From LMUY01 sp965199095 (GTDB lineage: Bacteria; Pseudomonadota; Alphaproteobacteria; Acetobacterales; Acetobacteraceae), in assembly GCA_965199095.1 (NCBI GenBank), contig CBDAQM010000007.1:1-64000 (forward strand): a DNA stretch of 64,000 nt, given 5' to 3'. Shown here piece after piece: positions 33,202 to 41,383 of the stretch (its first letter is position 1; the number at the start of each line of letters is the position of its first letter). Under the pieces are notes generated by a model that did no database searches, was not told the DNA's origin, and saw only the letters and a list, made by a program, of their open reading frames with translations. A program made the translations under genes and the position numbers.

Positions 33202-34616
33202 CGTTGCTGGATGCCCTTGACGATCCGCACCTGTTCGCACCCCACTTCCGCGGCGACACGTGGAAGGCTTGGCGGGCCTTCCTGGCGGCGCTGTTCGGCT
33301 TGCCCATGGACGATGCCGCCCTGGTCCTCTACCGCCACCACACGGGCCGGGAAACCGCCCCCGCGGTGCCGTTCAAGGAAGCCGCCCTGGTGATCGGTCG
33401 CCGTGGGGGCAAAAGCCGCGTGCTGGCGCTCATAGCCGTGTTCCTAGCCTGCTTCGGCAATTACGCCCCACACCTGGCACCGGGCGAAATGGCCACGGTG
33501 GCCGTTATCGCGGCGGACCGTCGACAGGCCCGGTCCATCTTCCGTTTCGCCACCGGCCTCTTGCGCGCCGTGGGCATGCTGGACGCCATGATTGAGGATG
33601 AGACGGCGGAGACAATCACCCTGAACAACCGCGTGGTAATCGAGATTGCCACCGCCTCGTTTCGGGTGACGCGCGGCTACAGCTACGCCGCCGTGCTGGC
33701 GGACGAGGTGGCGTTCTGGCGCAGCGATGACAGCGCGAACCCGGACGTGGAAATCATCGGCGCCATCCGGCCGGACTTGGCCACCCTGCCTGGCGCGATG
33801 CTGCTGCTGGCGTCCAGCCCATACCGCAAGCGCGGCGTTCTATGGCAGTCGTTCAGCCGCTACTTCGGCCGTGACGATGCCCGTGTGCTGGTGTGGCAGG
33901 CCCCTTCGCTGGACATGAACCCGTCGCTGGACCCCGCCATCGTGGCGGAGGCATACGAGGACGATCCCGACGCGGCGGCGGCCGAGTATGGAGCCGAGTT
34001 CCGCAACGACCTGTCGGACTTCGTCCCGCGTGCGGTGGTGGAGGCCGCGACGGTGCCCGGCCGGTTCGAGATACCGCCTCTGACAGGCGTGGCCTACGTG
34101 GCGTTTGTGGATCCGTCGGGCGGCACGGGCACGGACAGCATGACGCTCGCGGTGGCGCACCAGGACGGTGACCGGGCAATCCTCGATGCCGTGCGGGAGG
34201 TCCGCCCGCCCTTCAGCCCCGAACAGGTCACGCACGACTTCGCCCTGCTGCTGAAGTCCTACCGGGTGAAGCAGGTAACGGGTGACAGATACGCGGGAGA
34301 GTGGCCGCGGGAGCGCTTCCGCACGCATGGGGTGGAGTATGCCCTGAGCGAGCAACCGAAGTCCGACATCTACCGTGACTTTCTGCCGCTGCTGAATGGC
34401 GGCCGGGCGGAGTTGTTGGACGTGCCACGGCTCGCCTCGCAGTTGTGCGGGCTGGAGCGACGCACGGCGCGCAGCGGGCGCGACAGCATCGACCATGGGC
34501 CTGGCGCGCATGACGACGTGGCCAACGTCGCGGCCGGCGCCTTGCTACTGGCGACGGTGGTGGTGGCGAAGCCCGCGCCACCCCGCTTCGTCCGCAGCTT
34601 CCACATGCAGCGATGA
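33198..34616 (+). CDS. Terminase large subunit
   Basis: 472 residues. The ATPase half has the Walker A-like VIGRRGGKSRVLALIA and Walker B VLADEVAFW, with LLLASSPYRKRGVLW as the coupling motif. The nuclease half has FVDPSGGTGTDSMTLAVA (first metal Asp), TGDRYAGEWPRERF and the last acidic motif HDDVANVAAGALLL. All expected catalytic residues are visible, so the protein looks functional. It cuts concatemeric DNA and pumps it into a procapsid; no capsid gene is recognised in the element, so it would need to act on another phage's capsids. Confidence 0.9.
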   Translation: MTLLDALDDPHLFAPHFRGDTWKAWRAFLAALFGLPMDDAALVLYRHHTGRETAPAVPFKEAALVIGRRGGKSRVLALIAVFLACFGNYAPHLAPGEMATVAVIAADRRQARSIFRFATGLLRAVGMLDAMIEDETAETITLNNRVVIEIATASFRVTRGYSYAAVLADEVAFWRSDDSANPDVEIIGAIRPDLATLPGAMLLLASSPYRKRGVLWQSFSRYFGRDDARVLVWQAPSLDMNPSLDPAIVAEAYEDDPDAAAAEYGAEFRNDLSDFVPRAVVEAATVPGRFEIPPLTGVAYVAFVDPSGGTGTDSMTLAVAHQDGDRAILDAVREVRPPFSPEQVTHDFALLLKSYRVKQVTGDRYAGEWPRERFRTHGVEYALSEQPKSDIYRDFLPLLNGGRAELLDVPRLASQLCGLERRTARSGRDSIDHGPGAHDDVANVAAGALLLATVVVAKPAPPRFVRSFHMQR

Positions 34617-34727
34617 ACACGAACACGGATCCCGGCTGTGAGGTTTGATCGGCCTTCACGTCGGGCCAGGGCGCGGCTGGCCGGACCTCCCGGCCGGCGC
34701 CCGACCCTTTCACGGAGGAACCACCTA

Positions 34728-34949
34728 ATGCCCACACTCGACGAAGCCGCCGCGGCGGCCGGCCTGAAAGACCCTGACCTGGTGAAGCTGGCCAAGCCCG
34801 GCTTGCACGCGGAGGCGGCCGTTGCGGACCTGAAGAAGCGGTATCCGGCGGCGTTCCCGGCTACGCCGAAATACCGGGACATGACGCCGGCCGAGCAAGC
34901 GGCATTCGACAAGGCGCACAAGGTGCGCGTGACGAGGAACGGACGATGA
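34728..34949 (+). CDS. Small phage-type hypothetical protein (73 aa)
   Basis: A strong ggagg ribosome site at 34714-34718 sets the ATG at 34728; the longer open frame upstream is non-coding. The protein is MPTLDEAAAAAGLKDPDLVK followed by a charged helical tail (YRDMTPAEQAAFDKAHKVRV). No family recognised. It follows the large terminase by 111 bp and overlaps the next ATG by 4 bp. Confidence 0.6.
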   Translation: MPTLDEAAAAAGLKDPDLVKLAKPGLHAEAAVADLKKRYPAAFPATPKYRDMTPAEQAAFDKAHKVRVTRNGR

Positions 34950-35131
34950 AGCGAACCCCCACCCGATCGGCCAACCGGCATATGTCGAAGTCCATGAAGG
35001 CATCGAACACCACGTTGCAGCCGACGATGGGTGACGCGCTGACCAAGGCCCACAAGGTCGGGCGGACGCTGGCGAACGCCACCACCCGTCCCGGTGATCC
35101 GCTCCGTCCCAAGCCTCCGAGGGCGGCATGA
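34946..35131 (+). CDS. Small basic phage-type hypothetical protein (61 aa)
   Basis: Begins in an ATGA overlap with the previous gene and ends in one with the next. Rich in Lys/Arg/Thr/Pro (RTPTRSANRHMSKSMKASN) and without membrane segments. Length and basic charge would suit a nucleic-acid-binding or virion-associated protein, but nothing identifies it. Confidence 0.5.
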   Translation: MKRTPTRSANRHMSKSMKASNTTLQPTMGDALTKAHKVGRTLANATTRPGDPLRPKPPRAA

Positions 35132-35676
35132 TGGCGGCTCGCCCGGTGGCGCAAGCGCCGCTGGCTTCCGCCCTGCCGGTGGTGGTCGACCTCGATACGC
35201 TGCATGCCCGCGCGCAAGCGCGCATCAGGGCGCACCCTACCGGCGTGGGATACCACGGGCAGTATTCCCCGCTGGGGATGGTGGTGCAGCGGGCGAAGCA
35301 CCTGGGCGGCGCGTTCCGGGTCGCGGCGTTGGCATCGTGCCAGGATGTGCTCGATGCCACGGACGCGGACCTGGACCGGGCCTTGCGGGCGCAGCGACCA
35401 TCCCCGAACACCCCGACCGGCGTGGAGCAGGCGGCCCATCACACCGCCGCGCAGTTGCAGACGCATCGAGCCGCGATCGACGCCATGCGGCCTCGTGTGA
35501 GCTTGGCGGAGCAACTGGCGGCCATGGAGCACCGCGGCTTCCGGTTCACGGCGCACGGAGACGAACTGCGTGTCGTGGCACCTCCAGGCGCGATGACTGA
35601 TGGCGACCGAGGGCTCATCCGCGAGAACAAACCCGGCATCTTGGCGCACCTGAACGCGCTGGCGGAGGTGTTCTAG
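35128..35676 (+). CDS. Hypothetical protein with a TubC-N-like C-terminal segment (182 aa)
   Basis: The last 60 residues (LAEQLAAMEHRGFRFTAHGD, then LRVVAPPGAMTDGDRGLIRE, NKPGILAHL) match the pattern of the TubC N-terminal docking domain: a helix, then a beta-hairpin, then a helix ending in a K-P-x-I-L-x-x-L. In megasynthases this domain mediates protein docking. Here it is at the C-terminus of an unrelated 120-residue helical part. Its role in a phage-like element is unknown; it may be a protein-interaction module. Overlaps the following GTG by one base. Confidence 0.55.
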   Translation: MMAARPVAQAPLASALPVVVDLDTLHARAQARIRAHPTGVGYHGQYSPLGMVVQRAKHLGGAFRVAALASCQDVLDATDADLDRALRAQRPSPNTPTGVEQAAHHTAAQLQTHRAAIDAMRPRVSLAEQLAAMEHRGFRFTAHGDELRVVAPPGAMTDGDRGLIRENKPGILAHLNALAEVF

Positions 35677-36059
35677 TGGCCGGACCCGTCACCTTCGCCG
35701 CTGCCGCCAGCGTCTCGGTCCAGCCCGACACCGCGCCGGCCACGTTCGCCATGCCTCCCATTGATCCGAACAACCTCGACGCGACGGTGTCGCTGAGCGG
35801 CACTGGCAGCACGGTATGGATCGCGTTCTCGGCTGGCGCTGCGGTCGGGCCGGCGTCGGCCGGCTGCCTTCAGGTGAACGGCAGCCGGGCCTTTCTCCTG
35901 ACCAGCAACGCCACCGTGCTGGCGGCTTCCGTGGGCAGGGATGCAGTGCGGCAGGACATCGGCGCCGGGGCTGCCACGGCCGGCACCGCGCTGGGGATGG
36001 TTCGCGGCGGCACCATCACGATCACTCGCGGCACGGCCGCGGTCACGACGCAGTTTTAG
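35676..36059 (+). CDS. Beta-rich hypothetical protein, possibly virion-associated (127 aa)
   Basis: GTG start at 35676 overlapping the preceding TAG. The sequence is low in charge and rich in Ala/Thr/Val/Gly with alternating patterns (ATVSLSGTGSTVWIAFSAGA, GGTITITRGTAAVTTQF), so a beta-sandwich is likely. It lies two genes before the tail assembly chaperone, where phages often encode tail tube or decoration proteins, but no family motif supports either. Confidence 0.55.
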   Translation: MAGPVTFAAAASVSVQPDTAPATFAMPPIDPNNLDATVSLSGTGSTVWIAFSAGAAVGPASAGCLQVNGSRAFLLTSNATVLAASVGRDAVRQDIGAGAATAGTALGMVRGGTITITRGTAAVTTQF

Positions 36060-36071
36060 GGGGAAGCGAAG

Positions 36072-36311
36072 ATGATCGACGTGCATAAGCTCGCGGAAAG
36101 CGGCAGGCCATCCCTGATCCCGCGCTACGTCCCGCCCGCTCCCCCCACGCGCCGGGGGCAGCGGGAGGTCGTGGCGGCCACCCTGGCGGCTGGGCTGATC
36201 GCTGCCGATCACACCCGTCCGGCGACGGTGGAGAACGCCGTCGCGCTGATGCGCGCGGTGCATGCGGAGATGTGGCCGCAGGTTGAGAATGAAACGGAGA
36301 AGCAGGTATGA
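36072..36311 (+). CDS. Small hypothetical protein (79 aa)
   Basis: ATG at 36072 after gggggaagcg. N-terminal Pro-rich segment (SLIPRYVPPAPPTRRGQREV) then a helical hairpin (AATLAAGLIAADHTRPATVE; LMRAVHAEMWPQVENE). Ends in an ATGA overlap with the tail chaperone gene. No family recognised. Confidence 0.55.
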   Translation: MIDVHKLAESGRPSLIPRYVPPAPPTRRGQREVVAATLAAGLIAADHTRPATVENAVALMRAVHAEMWPQVENETEKQV

Positions 36312-36673
36312 GCGAGACGACGACAGAGGCAACGGTCGGGTCCGAAACGCACACCATTACTGACGCCAAAGGCCGGACGCTCGTCATCCGCCGGCTTAAC
36401 ATGATGGAAGAGTTCGACCTGATCGAAGCTGCCGGCGCCGAAAACTCGCAGAACGCCCGATGGATGCAGTATGCCACCATCGTTGCGTGCGTGCGGTCGA
36501 TTGATGGGATGCCCAGCCCGCCCTTCATCAAGAAGCAAATCATCCGAAATTGGGTCGGACGTGTCGGGTCGGAGGGCTACGCCGCGGTCGTGAAGGCCCT
36601 CGACCTGTTGGTCAAAGACGAAGACGACGCTGACGGCAGCGCTCCCGCGACGGCGGATCAGCTAAAAAACTAA
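36308..36673 (+). CDS. Tail assembly chaperone, G-like product
   Basis: 121 residues. The layout KGRTLVIRRLNMMEEFDLIE, then YATIVACVRSIDGMPSPPF and an acidic C-terminus (LVKDEDDADG) resembles G-type tail assembly chaperones of siphophages. They coat the tape measure before tail polymerisation. The last codons, cta aaa aac taa, contain the canonical slippery heptamer A AAA AAC at 36664-36670 directly before the stop. This is the position where lambda-like G genes shift -1 to make the G-T fusion. Confidence 0.75.
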   Translation: MSETTTEATVGSETHTITDAKGRTLVIRRLNMMEEFDLIEAAGAENSQNARWMQYATIVACVRSIDGMPSPPFIKKQIIRNWVGRVGSEGYAAVVKALDLLVKDEDDADGSAPATADQLKN

Positions 36674-36840
36674 CCAGGCACGGCGATATGCGGCAGCTCA
36701 TGCGGCTGCTGAAGATCGGCGTGCCCTGGAACGTCGCCATAAATTCAAGCGTCACTCGCCGGTTCGCAATGATAGTGGCGGCCGGCGAGATCGAGGGCGG
36801 CACTTTCGATTGGGAAAACATGCGCTGGGAAGAGAGATAG
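36671..36840 (+). CDS. GT extension of the tail assembly chaperone (via -1 frameshift)
   Basis: After a -1 slip at 36664-36670 the frame reads LTRHGDMRQLMRLLKIGVPW and continues to TAG at 36840, adding about 56 residues (NVAINSSVTRRFAMIVAAGE, then GTFDWENMRWEER). An internal ATG at 36688 could only start a 50-residue peptide. A short C-terminal domain in the -1 frame, between chaperone and tape measure, is the conserved arrangement of GT proteins, which recruit the tail tube to the tape measure. Confidence 0.7.
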
Positions 36841-36843
36841 TTC

Positions 36844-37302
36844 TTGGGATCGCTGACGCTCGACGCCTTCCAGGAAAAGCTGCTGCGGATCAAGGCCAGC
36901 CTGCCAGAGGCAATGCATCACGGTCTCGGCCACGCCGCCAGCCTCGTTGAGCACGAGGCCAAGGCGATGATCGGCACAGAATACGCGGGGTGGACTGCGC
37001 TGGCAGACGGCACGGTCGAACGCAAGGCCGCCAAGGGTCAGACGGGCCGGGTGTCAGGCACGGACCCTCTGCTGGCGACGGGCGAACTGCGCGCCACGAT
37101 CGGCCATCAGGTGCACGAGAATACCGCCATCATCGGCACGCCGGATGAGGTAGGTGTCTACATGGAAGTCGGCACGTCCCGAGTGCCCCCCCGTCCATTC
37201 CTATCCTCCGCGCTGCACAGGAAGGGCGAGGAAGCGGCAAATGCGATCGGGGCCGCCGTAGGGCATGCCCTGGCCGGCAAACAGCCTCCGTGGAAGCCTT
37301 AG
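36844..37302 (+). CDS. HK97-gp10-like head-tail/tail completion protein
   Basis: 152 residues, TTG start at 36844. It has the HK97 gp10 pattern: an N-terminal helix (AFQEKLLRIKASLPEAMHHG), an ATIGH strand, then VGVYMEVGTSRVPPRPFLSSAL (the conserved E-x-G-T...P-x-P-F-L motif) and a C-terminal helix. Such proteins join the tail to the head or finish the tail end. In a complete siphophage the gene precedes the tail tube gene; here it follows the chaperone, and no tail tube gene is recognised. Confidence 0.7.
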   Translation: MGSLTLDAFQEKLLRIKASLPEAMHHGLGHAASLVEHEAKAMIGTEYAGWTALADGTVERKAAKGQTGRVSGTDPLLATGELRATIGHQVHENTAIIGTPDEVGVYMEVGTSRVPPRPFLSSALHRKGEEAANAIGAAVGHALAGKQPPWKP

Positions 37303-37493
37303 CCGTGCAGCAGGCTGGATATCAGCGCTGCCACCGGGATGGACAGGAAGGCGGCAAAGCTGCCCAGCATTGCCAGGACAGCCAAGGCCGCGACCTTGGC
37401 ACCGAAGCTCGCCGTGCGCCAGGTCGGTTCGGGGCTGGTGCTGTAGCCGGTGTGGCGGGCAATCAACCAAGCGTCACGGGGTAGATGGGACAT
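37299..37493 (-). CDS. Possible small membrane protein (64 aa), antisense to the gap before the tape measure gene
   Basis: The minus-strand ATG overlaps the tape-measure ATG in a shared catg (37491-37494). The protein has one clear membrane helix (VAALAVLAMLGSFAAFLSIP) after a polar N-terminus. The plus strand is otherwise empty here, which supports a real gene. The ribosome site is weak. It could be a holin-like or regulatory peptide; no family recognised. Confidence 0.35.
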   Translation of the reverse strand: MSHLPRDAWLIARHTGYSTSPEPTWRTASFGAKVAALAVLAMLGSFAAFLSIPVAALISSLLHG

Positions 37494-39588
37494 GTTGGAA
37501 ACCTACGCCGTTGGCGTCAAGTTGGAAATGGCTACGAACGTCGGGAGCGTTCTCGACAAGCTGATAGCGGACTTCGACAGGTTCAATGTCCTTGTAAAAG
37601 ACACCTCAACCGCGCTCTCACGGCTGGGACGCAATCTGCGCGCGGACGGCTCGTCTATGGCGGGCCTGGATCGCATGGCGGAGGCGATGAAGGCCGCTGA
37701 GAGTGCTGGCGCTGGCCTGACCCGCACCCTTCGCAGTAATGCCGAGTATGCCAGTGAGACCGCAAGGGCGATGCAGGCCAGCGCCAAGGCGATGGAGCAA
37801 TCCGGGCGGGCCTCGCGCAGCAGTGGCGCCTCAAGCAGCGGCCATGGCGGCGGTCGGTTCTCCGAGCACAACATCATGATGGGCGGCATGGCCGCCGGCC
37901 TGACGGGCGGAGCGCTGATCGGCGGCGTCCGCTACGCGCTGACGCCCGCGATCGACGTGGCACGCACCACGGACGTGCTGGCGGCAGACATGCGGCTTAC
38001 GCCGGAACAGGTGCAGGCCGCGCTTGGGGTTGCCCGCGCTACCACGCAGTCTGCGCCGGGCACTACGGTTGGCGAGAACCTTGCTGGCGTGTTGGACCTC
38101 AAAAACGTCTTCGGCGATCTGGGCGAGGCCCAGAAGCTGCTTCCCGAGTTCGCCCGGATGACGACGCTGTTTGAGACGCTGAACAAGCGGTCTGGCGGGA
38201 CGGGCGACCAGAGTTACGCTGCCGCGAAGGCGCTCGAAATCATGGGCGGCATGATCGATGAGCACACCGACGCGCAAGGCCACACAGTCCGAGAAATCAA
38301 TCCAGAACTTGGCATGCAGCGGCTGAAGGCAATGGAGAGGGCAGCCGTCGCCACAAACATGCGGGTGACGCCTTCTGATTACCTTGGCTTCGCCAAGCAA
38401 GCCCGGGTTGCTGGGATGACCCTTTCGGACGAGTTCACTTACGAGAAGCTGCCCGGGATTATGCAGGCGCTGGGCGGTCAGCGGACCGGCACGGCGCTAA
38501 TGTCGATGGCCCAAGTGTTTGAGGGAGGCAAGCTCACCGACAAGAGCATGGGGGCCTTGATGGAGATCGGCCTTGCTGGTCCTGGCGGTCTAACCCGCGT
38601 CGGCGCCCATCGTGGTCGAAATGGGCGCATGGTTGGCGGTAAGATGAAGGTCCACGAGGATGCTATCTACGACCTGCCCCTGATGAGCCACGATCCGCAA
38701 CTCTACCTCGCCGAGGCGCAGAAGCGAATGGAGGCGGCCGGCATTCACGGCACCGAGGCGCAGATCAAGGCGCTGATGAAGGCGTCCCAGCGGTCCACTA
38801 TCGCCGGCATTTTCGCCGATCTGCTGAAGGACATGCCGTCGATCCTAAAGGAACAGCAGAACATTCGGAACACCCGCCCCGACATGGCGGAACACATGGC
38901 GGCGGTCGACCCGGCGGCGAAGGTGATACAGTTCAACGCGGCAATGACGAACCTGGCCACGGAGCTAGGTTCCGCCGGCATGGGTGACGCTATGAAGGTG
39001 CTGGACGCCGCGACCGCTGGCCTGAATAAGTTGGGCCAGTGGGCACACGATAATCCGACCTTCGCCCGCATCGCGTTCGATGCCGGCGCTGGGCTGGGAG
39101 CGTTGGCGACGGGGCTGGGAGCGCTGTCTACCGCCATCCTGGTATTTGGTCCGGCGCTGCGGCTGCTGGGCGTGGGAGGCGCTGGCGGGGCAGCAGCGGC
39201 TGGCGGCGCGGCTGGGACAGGTTTGCTCGCCCGGTTGGGAGTGGGAGCCGCAACGGCGCTAGGCGGCCCGCTCGCAGCGCTGGGGATAGGCGGATACATG
39301 GCATACGACGCCGGCCGTGATCCGCTATACGGAGAAAAGGAAAAAGCGCGGCAGTTGGCCGCTTCCCACGCCAGCGCAGCGGCCTCACGCGCGATTCCGC
39401 AGTCAAGCACATTTCAGCCCGGCGATGGTTACAATGTCGATGGAACGCCGATTCAGCTCAACGGCTCGGTGAACATAGACGGGAAGAAGGTCGGCGACAT
39501 CATCGCTCGCGGTATGTCAGGCCCGAACCGAGGCACAACCGGTTTTGATTTGCGGACAGGTTACGGGGGAACGATGCCGGCCAACTAG
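37492..39588 (+). CDS. Phage tail tape measure protein
   Basis: 698 residues, start at ATG 37492. A helical N-terminal part with coiled-coil character (VLDKLIADFDRFNVLVKDTS; AEAMKAAESAGAGLTRTLRS) is followed by a Ser/Gly-rich linker, the GGMAAGLTGGALIGGVRYAL hydrophobic block, and a long helical middle. Then comes a second hydrophobic glycine/alanine-rich segment (LGALATGLGALSTAILVFGP; GGAGGAAAAGGAAGTGLLAR) and a basic C-terminus. This is the usual architecture of tape measure proteins, which set tail length. No tail tube, distal tail or fibre genes follow, which is unusual for an active phage. Confidence 0.85.
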   Translation: MLETYAVGVKLEMATNVGSVLDKLIADFDRFNVLVKDTSTALSRLGRNLRADGSSMAGLDRMAEAMKAAESAGAGLTRTLRSNAEYASETARAMQASAKAMEQSGRASRSSGASSSGHGGGRFSEHNIMMGGMAAGLTGGALIGGVRYALTPAIDVARTTDVLAADMRLTPEQVQAALGVARATTQSAPGTTVGENLAGVLDLKNVFGDLGEAQKLLPEFARMTTLFETLNKRSGGTGDQSYAAAKALEIMGGMIDEHTDAQGHTVREINPELGMQRLKAMERAAVATNMRVTPSDYLGFAKQARVAGMTLSDEFTYEKLPGIMQALGGQRTGTALMSMAQVFEGGKLTDKSMGALMEIGLAGPGGLTRVGAHRGRNGRMVGGKMKVHEDAIYDLPLMSHDPQLYLAEAQKRMEAAGIHGTEAQIKALMKASQRSTIAGIFADLLKDMPSILKEQQNIRNTRPDMAEHMAAVDPAAKVIQFNAAMTNLATELGSAGMGDAMKVLDAATAGLNKLGQWAHDNPTFARIAFDAGAGLGALATGLGALSTAILVFGPALRLLGVGGAGGAAAAGGAAGTGLLARLGVGAATALGGPLAALGIGGYMAYDAGRDPLYGEKEKARQLAASHASAAASRAIPQSSTFQPGDGYNVDGTPIQLNGSVNIDGKKVGDIIARGMSGPNRGTTGFDLRTGYGGTMPAN

Positions 39589-39824
39589 GATGTGGGTATG
39601 CTCCGCCACCATATACGTTTGGCAATAAGCGCATCAGGTTCAGCAATGCCGTAGATCACTGCAATGCACTTCTCGCCACCCGGGTCGAAGCAGTGGGCCA
39701 GGCGCGCCCTGTCGTCGCCATCCAAGGCGGACCGGTCGAAACGAATAGTTGCCCGCTCGCGGTCGCCTTGATCGCTGATCAGTACGCAGTCATCCACCGT
39801 AGGGCACTTAGGCAGACCAAACAC
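39585..39824 (-). pseudogene. C-terminal part of a degenerate membrane protein gene
   Basis: 79 codons reading VFGLPKCPTVDDCVLISDQG, ERATIRFDRSALDGDDRARL and GGEKCIAVIYGIAEPDALIAK, a compact soluble domain. The frame upstream of its first ATG reads ARDYPSFRRVADVVAAPQEA, which is sensible protein and seems to continue a segment (MRDVESIEVSPGPNRGLVAY) found in a second frame. This and the entry at 39936-40280 are therefore best read as one gene with two frame changes (near 39905 and 40010). Confidence 0.45.
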
Positions 39825-39935
39825 GGAGACGCGCGCGCCGGCTTCCTGTGGCGCCGCAACAACATCGGCAACTCGCCTGAACGACGGGTAGTCCCTTGCC
39901 GAGGGCGAAGGCGAGGCGGCGGGTCACGGGCGCTC

Positions 39936-40280
39936 TCATAGGCCACCAAGCCGCGGTTCGGCCCGGGCGAGACCTCGATGCTCTCCACGTCTCGCATTAT
40001 GCTCTGAGCCTCTTTGCGCGATGATGCGGAGAGACTGCTGCATGTCGTAGACTGCCACCGCTAATCCGAAGACAACACCCGCAATAACTAGTCCTGCAAA
40101 TAGCCCAAGCAAAGCGCAAACCACCTCGTTCGGGGTGATGCCCTTTGTGTATGCCTGGCCGTAATGCTGAACATCGCGCGCGACGCCCCAGACCCAACCC
40201 GCAACTACTGCGCCGAAGACGGTGATCACGGCAGCCAAAAGCGTCGTAACGCGTCCAAAGGCGATGATGGTAGCGGCCAT
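39936..40280 (-). CDS. Two-helix membrane protein (114 aa), probably the N-terminal part of a longer gene
   Basis: Two clear membrane segments: TTLLAAVITVFGAVVAGWVW near the start and CALLGLFAGLVIAGVVFGLAVAVY in the middle. After residue 90 the frame becomes Arg/His-rich and shadow-like (EHNARRGEHRGLARAEPR), while another frame gives better protein. The gene is transcribed against the packaging/tail genes and toward the tape measure, within the immunity-like region. No family recognised; a frameshift probably truncates it. Confidence 0.45.
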   Translation of the reverse strand: MAATIIAFGRVTTLLAAVITVFGAVVAGWVWGVARDVQHYGQAYTKGITPNEVVCALLGLFAGLVIAGVVFGLAVAVYDMQQSLRIIAQRGSEHNARRGEHRGLARAEPRLGGL

Positions 40281-40517
40281 AACCCACTAATCCCTTGCGA
40301 GGCCGGCTTCATACTGCCGCACCCCACCGCAAACGACAACGCCGCCACGCCCCTTGAAGGGCTGGCGCTCACCCGATCGTTGCGCCCCACATTTGCCAAG
40401 CCCGCACCAAGGCGTAGACCACCGCCGCGACTAGCACGGCCTTGCCCAGGAGGTTCATCACCCAAGGCTTGCCCCGCTGGGGAGGCCGGCTTGGACCGCC
40501 GAAGCGGTAAGGTTGCT

Positions 40518-40784
40518 TCACTTGGCTCCTTCGCGCCTGGTGGGCCGCAGCAGAACCCCAGGCGCATCGCCGTTGGTGAACTCGACGCCAGCCGCCTCCA
40601 AGGCGGTGCGAATGGCAGTAAGGGTGCCTTCTTTCAGCACTTCCCCCCGCTCAAATCGCGCCACGGTGTTGGTTGAGAGACCAGCCTTCGCGGCCAACTC
40701 GCGGACGCCCCAGCCTACTGCGACGCGAGCCATTTTGCTTTGCACGGCCGACAATTGATAACCCCGTTGCGAAACCGACGACAT
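40518..40784 (-). CDS. XRE-family transcriptional regulator (probable element repressor)
   Basis: 88 residues. One helix-turn-helix: ARVAVGWGVRELAAKAGLST followed by NTVARFERGEVLKEGTLTAI and the RTALEAAGVEFTNGDAPGVL tail typical of short Cro/C1-like alphaproteobacterial regulators. No peptidase domain, so it is not self-cleaving. It is divergent from the plus-strand operon at 40889, with inverted repeats in the gap. It probably represses the divergent operon and itself. Confidence 0.8.
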   Translation of the reverse strand: MSSVSQRGYQLSAVQSKMARVAVGWGVRELAAKAGLSTNTVARFERGEVLKEGTLTAIRTALEAAGVEFTNGDAPGVLLRPTRREGAK

Positions 40785-40786
40785 GC

Positions 40787-40820
40787 AGTTATGATAACTG
40801 TGTTGCGATAATCCCGCAAC
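40787..40820. promoter_or_regulatory. Candidate operator: two inverted repeats between divergent genes
   Basis: agttat-g-ataact lies at 40787-40799 and gttgcg-N7-cgcaac at 40802-40820, directly upstream of the XRE gene start. The position between divergently transcribed genes and the two-fold symmetry fit a repressor binding site. Binding by the XRE protein is inferred. Confidence 0.5.
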
Positions 40821-40888
40821 GACGGCCGGACGATCGGCGGCAACCGCGCGCCCGGCCTAACCGCAACCAGCATGGAGGCATGCAGGCT

Positions 40889-41383
40889 ATGGCTGAACAC
40901 GCCCATACCACACTCACGCCCGTCGCCAGAAGAAGAGCCGCCCGCCCGGCTGGCGGCGTCCTGGACACAAGAGACCCGCCAGCCGCACCAACACGGGGGC
41001 CCATCATCCGCATCCGCCTCCCGGGCACGCTGGACGGTCCGTTCGGCCGCATCGCCCGAGTGCAGCTTGAACACCACGTTGCCCGCATCCTCGCCATCCT
41101 GGACGCTTGGGACGGCGACGTAGAGGGCAAATGCGACGCGGAGGACAGCGTCCTGGATGGCACCGGCCAATGGGACGACGGTGGCAGCCGCATCGGTTCG
41201 GAGGAGGACGCCGAATACACCGGGGACGACGAGCCGCACCTCGGCTGGAACCTAGACGGCACACTCGTGTGCAACACTGCGGACGACGACCAGGAGCACG
41301 ATACAGCCGATGCGGAACCCGGAGAGGCCAACGATGCCTTTGCCGACCGGCTGACGTGCGTCATGGGAGGGGTGCCAGCATGA
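40889..41383 (+). CDS. Acidic hypothetical protein (164 aa), first gene of the divergent operon
   Basis: The ATG at 40889 is preferred because ggagg at 40874-40878 is correctly spaced; a longer frame exists. The middle (FGRIARVQLEHHVARILAIL) is helical, and the rest is very acidic (WDGDVEGKCDAEDSVLDGTG, EEDAEYTGDDEPHLGWNLDG). Acidic proteins of this kind are common in alphaproteobacterial prophages, some acting as DNA mimics or inhibitors, but nothing here proves that. It overlaps the next gene by 4 bp. Confidence 0.55.
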   Translation: MAEHAHTTLTPVARRRAARPAGGVLDTRDPPAAPTRGPIIRIRLPGTLDGPFGRIARVQLEHHVARILAILDAWDGDVEGKCDAEDSVLDGTGQWDDGGSRIGSEEDAEYTGDDEPHLGWNLDGTLVCNTADDDQEHDTADAEPGEANDAFADRLTCVMGGVPA

